Shown piece after piece: positions 5,795 to 7,076 of a DNA stretch of 7,076 nucleotides. The stretch lies in contig CP070791.1 of the NCBI GenBank assembly GCA_020346825.1, positions 221,582 through 228,657 of the forward strand. The letters run 5' to 3'. The DNA is from Candidatus Bathyarchaeota archaeon (lineage in GTDB: Archaea > Thermoproteota > Bathyarchaeia > Bathyarchaeales > Bathyarchaeaceae). The notes beneath the pieces were generated by a model. That model saw only the letters and a program-made list of their open reading frames with translations, was not told the origin of the DNA and searched no databases. A program made the position numbers and the translations under genes. Position 1 is the first letter of the stretch. Each line of letters starts with the position of its first letter.

Positions 5795-6855
5795 AATGGC
5801 TGATGAACCTCAAAGATATTACAAAACGATACAGAGAAACTACCGTCTTAGACATAGCCAACCTAAACATTTTGGAAAAAGAGATCTTCACGATCCTAGG
5901 CCCAAATGGTTCAGGAAAAACAACTATGCTCAAGATAATGGCTTCCATTGAAGAACCAACAAGCGGAGAAGTATTCTTTGAGGGCAAAAGAATTGACGAT
6001 AGGAACAGAAGTCAAGCTAGAAAGAAGTGCACCATGGTCTTCCAGAAAACAACCCTCTTCAACACAACAGTCTACAAAAACGTCGCCTACGGACTCAAGC
6101 TGAGAGGATACTCGAAAAAAGAAATCGCCGAGAAAACCAAAGAAACTCTAGGTCTGGTGAAACTCACCGGATACGAGAAACGTCCAGCAAAACAACTTTC
6201 AGGCGGAGAACAACAAAGAGTTTCCCTTGCTAGAGCCCTTGCCCTAAACACAAGACTTCTCCTTCTAGACGAACCAACCGCAAATCTTGACCCAAAAAAC
6301 GTTTCAATAATTGAAGAAACCATTTCTCGAGTCAACCGTGAATTCGACACAACCATAGTCATGGCTACTCACAACACGTTTCAGGCACAAACTCTAACAA
6401 ACCGCGTTGCCTTGCTTCTTAGAGGAAAAATCGCGGAAATTGGCGCACCACAAGAAATCTTTAGGGGACCATCTAAAGATCTCGCAAGCTTTGCGAGACT
6501 AGAAAATGTCTTTTCTGGCGACTCCAATATTCTTCAAGAAGGAACTTCGGTCATAATGGTTGACGATGGAGTAGAAATAGAGACCGCGCTAGAGAAATCT
6601 GGAAAAGTTACAGTTTTCGTTAGGCCTGAAGACATAATTGTGTCAAAGAAAACCTTGGCTTCCAGTGCAAGAAACATATTCAAAGGAAAAATAGCTGAGG
6701 TCACAGACCTTGGGTCAGTCGTCAAGTTGAGGGTTGATGCTGGAAAGGAGTTTGTCGTTCAAATCACAAAACTGTCCTTTGTTGAAATGCAACTGAACAT
6801 CGGTTCCACAGTCTTCCTTACTTTCAAAGCCTCTTCGGTTCACGTGGTACAATAG
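5791..6855 (+). CDS. tupC: Tungstate ABC transporter, ATP-binding protein with C-terminal TOBE domain
   Basis: This 354-residue cytoplasmic ATPase powers the TupAB system. All ABC motifs are intact: Walker A GPNGSGKTT (37-45), Q-loop Q85, signature LSGGEQQR (136-143), Walker B LLLLDEP (156-162) with catalytic E161, and H-loop H194. The region after about residue 240 is an accessory domain: FVRPEDIIVS (276-285) leads into a TOBE/Mop-like unit (about 291-354, SARNIFKGKIAEV). In related molybdate importers such domains bind oxyanion and inhibit transport when the cell is replete, so feedback control is plausible here but inferred. Many TupC proteins are shorter and lack this part, so naming rests on the tupA/tupB context. 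The start ATG overlaps the tupB stop by four bases; a second ATG four codons in (5803) is less likely. Confidence 0.9.
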   Translation: MKWLMNLKDITKRYRETTVLDIANLNILEKEIFTILGPNGSGKTTMLKIMASIEEPTSGEVFFEGKRIDDRNRSQARKKCTMVFQKTTLFNTTVYKNVAYGLKLRGYSKKEIAEKTKETLGLVKLTGYEKRPAKQLSGGEQQRVSLARALALNTRLLLLDEPTANLDPKNVSIIEETISRVNREFDTTIVMATHNTFQAQTLTNRVALLLRGKIAEIGAPQEIFRGPSKDLASFARLENVFSGDSNILQEGTSVIMVDDGVEIETALEKSGKVTVFVRPEDIIVSKKTLASSARNIFKGKIAEVTDLGSVVKLRVDAGKEFVVQITKLSFVEMQLNIGSTVFLTFKASSVHVVQ

Positions 6856-6865
6856 TCCAATTCAC

Positions 6866-6870
6866 TTTTT
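6866..6870 (+). terminator. T-run after tupC
   Basis: A TTTTT run begins 10 bases after the tupC stop and touches the stop codon of the convergent gene. It is the best candidate for the 3' end of the tupABC transcript; no hairpin precedes it. Confidence 0.35.
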
Positions 6871-7076
6871 CAATAGACCATGGAACGCCCACGAAATACC
6901 TGAGAAACAAGCATTAGAAAGCCAGCTATGCCAAGAAAGACGCCTATCACAACAATGTACGAGCCAGAGAGGATGCTTCTTGGATTCGTCATTGATGTTC
7001 CATAAAAGAATAAGGCGATACCTGTGAGGACTAGGAGAGTGGCTACTACGATTACGCTTACACGCAAGGCGATCAC
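6870..7076 (-). CDS. Small membrane protein, two predicted helices (possibly partial)
   Basis: A minus-strand frame of 68 codons runs from the window edge to a TGA at 6870-6872. Two hydrophobic helices are clear, at residues 6-25 and 39-60, joined by a short polar loop (GTSMTNPRS) and followed by a basic tail (RGRSMVY). The codon at the very edge (7074-7076) is GTG, which could be the start or an internal Val, so I cannot tell whether the gene is complete. It converges on tupC with only 14 bases between the stops. I do not recognise the family and nothing ties it to tungstate transport. Confidence 0.55.
   Translation of the reverse strand: MIALRVSVIVVATLLVLTGIALFFYGTSMTNPRSILSGSYIVVIGVFLGIAGFLMLVSQVFRGRSMVY

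Noticed and set aside
4145..6855. Calling the transporter molybdate-type (ModABC) or WtpABC instead of TupABC.
   Set aside because: The binding protein has the TupA-specific TTTS and SRGDxSGTH segments and the permease resembles TupB; the TOBE domain on the ATPase alone does not outweigh this.
1..7076. CRISPR array, insertion sequence, phage genes or a defence island.
   Set aside because: No regularly spaced repeats, transposase, integrase or terminal inverted repeats were seen; the gene content is ordinary metabolism and transport.

Overview
The window looks archaeal, most likely from an uncultured Thermoproteota lineage of the Bathyarchaeia type; this is inference, as there is no rRNA to place it. 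Supporting signs are TATA-like boxes about 25 bases before likely transcription starts, near-leaderless starts beside Shine-Dalgarno-led ones, frequent TTG/GTG starts, a ModE-type regulator with one TOBE domain, and small two-CBS-domain proteins.

Layout. Bases 2-160 hold the 3' end of a plus-strand gene I do not recognise. Bases 161-649 have no intact gene: there is a palindromic purine/pyrimidine-alternating patch (192-216) and a coding-like stretch (338-607) with a good ribosome binding site but two in-frame stops, probably a decayed gene. Bases 650-1201 encode a Nudix hydrolase of the CoA-diphosphatase type. Three minus-strand genes follow: a ModE-like molybdate/tungstate-responsive regulator (1372-1935), a two-CBS-domain protein (2158-2589) and a DAO-family FAD-dependent oxidoreductase (2695-3966). 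Divergent from the oxidoreductase, across a gap of about 150-180 bases, is a plus-strand tungstate ABC transporter operon, tupA-tupB-tupC (4145-6855), with a 15-base gap and then a 4-base ATGA overlap. A small membrane-protein gene, cut by the window end or just complete, converges on tupC (6870-7076).

How the genes fit together. TupA captures tungstate (possibly molybdate) outside the cell, TupB is the channel and TupC the ATPase; the metal would supply tungstopterin enzymes. The ModE-like protein, 2.2 kb away on the other strand, is the natural candidate regulator: it pairs a ModE winged helix with an oxyanion-binding TOBE domain. The tupA promoter region carries two perfect palindromes (4064-4077 and 4085-4094), the second running into the TATA box, which is where a repressor operator would sit. 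The oxidoreductase shares this intergenic region and could be co-regulated, but nothing in the sequence shows its substrate.

I see no CRISPR array, insertion sequence, tRNA or rRNA, and no clear sign of an undescribed multi-gene system. The best leads are the candidate metal-responsive operators and the interrupted reading frame at 338-607.
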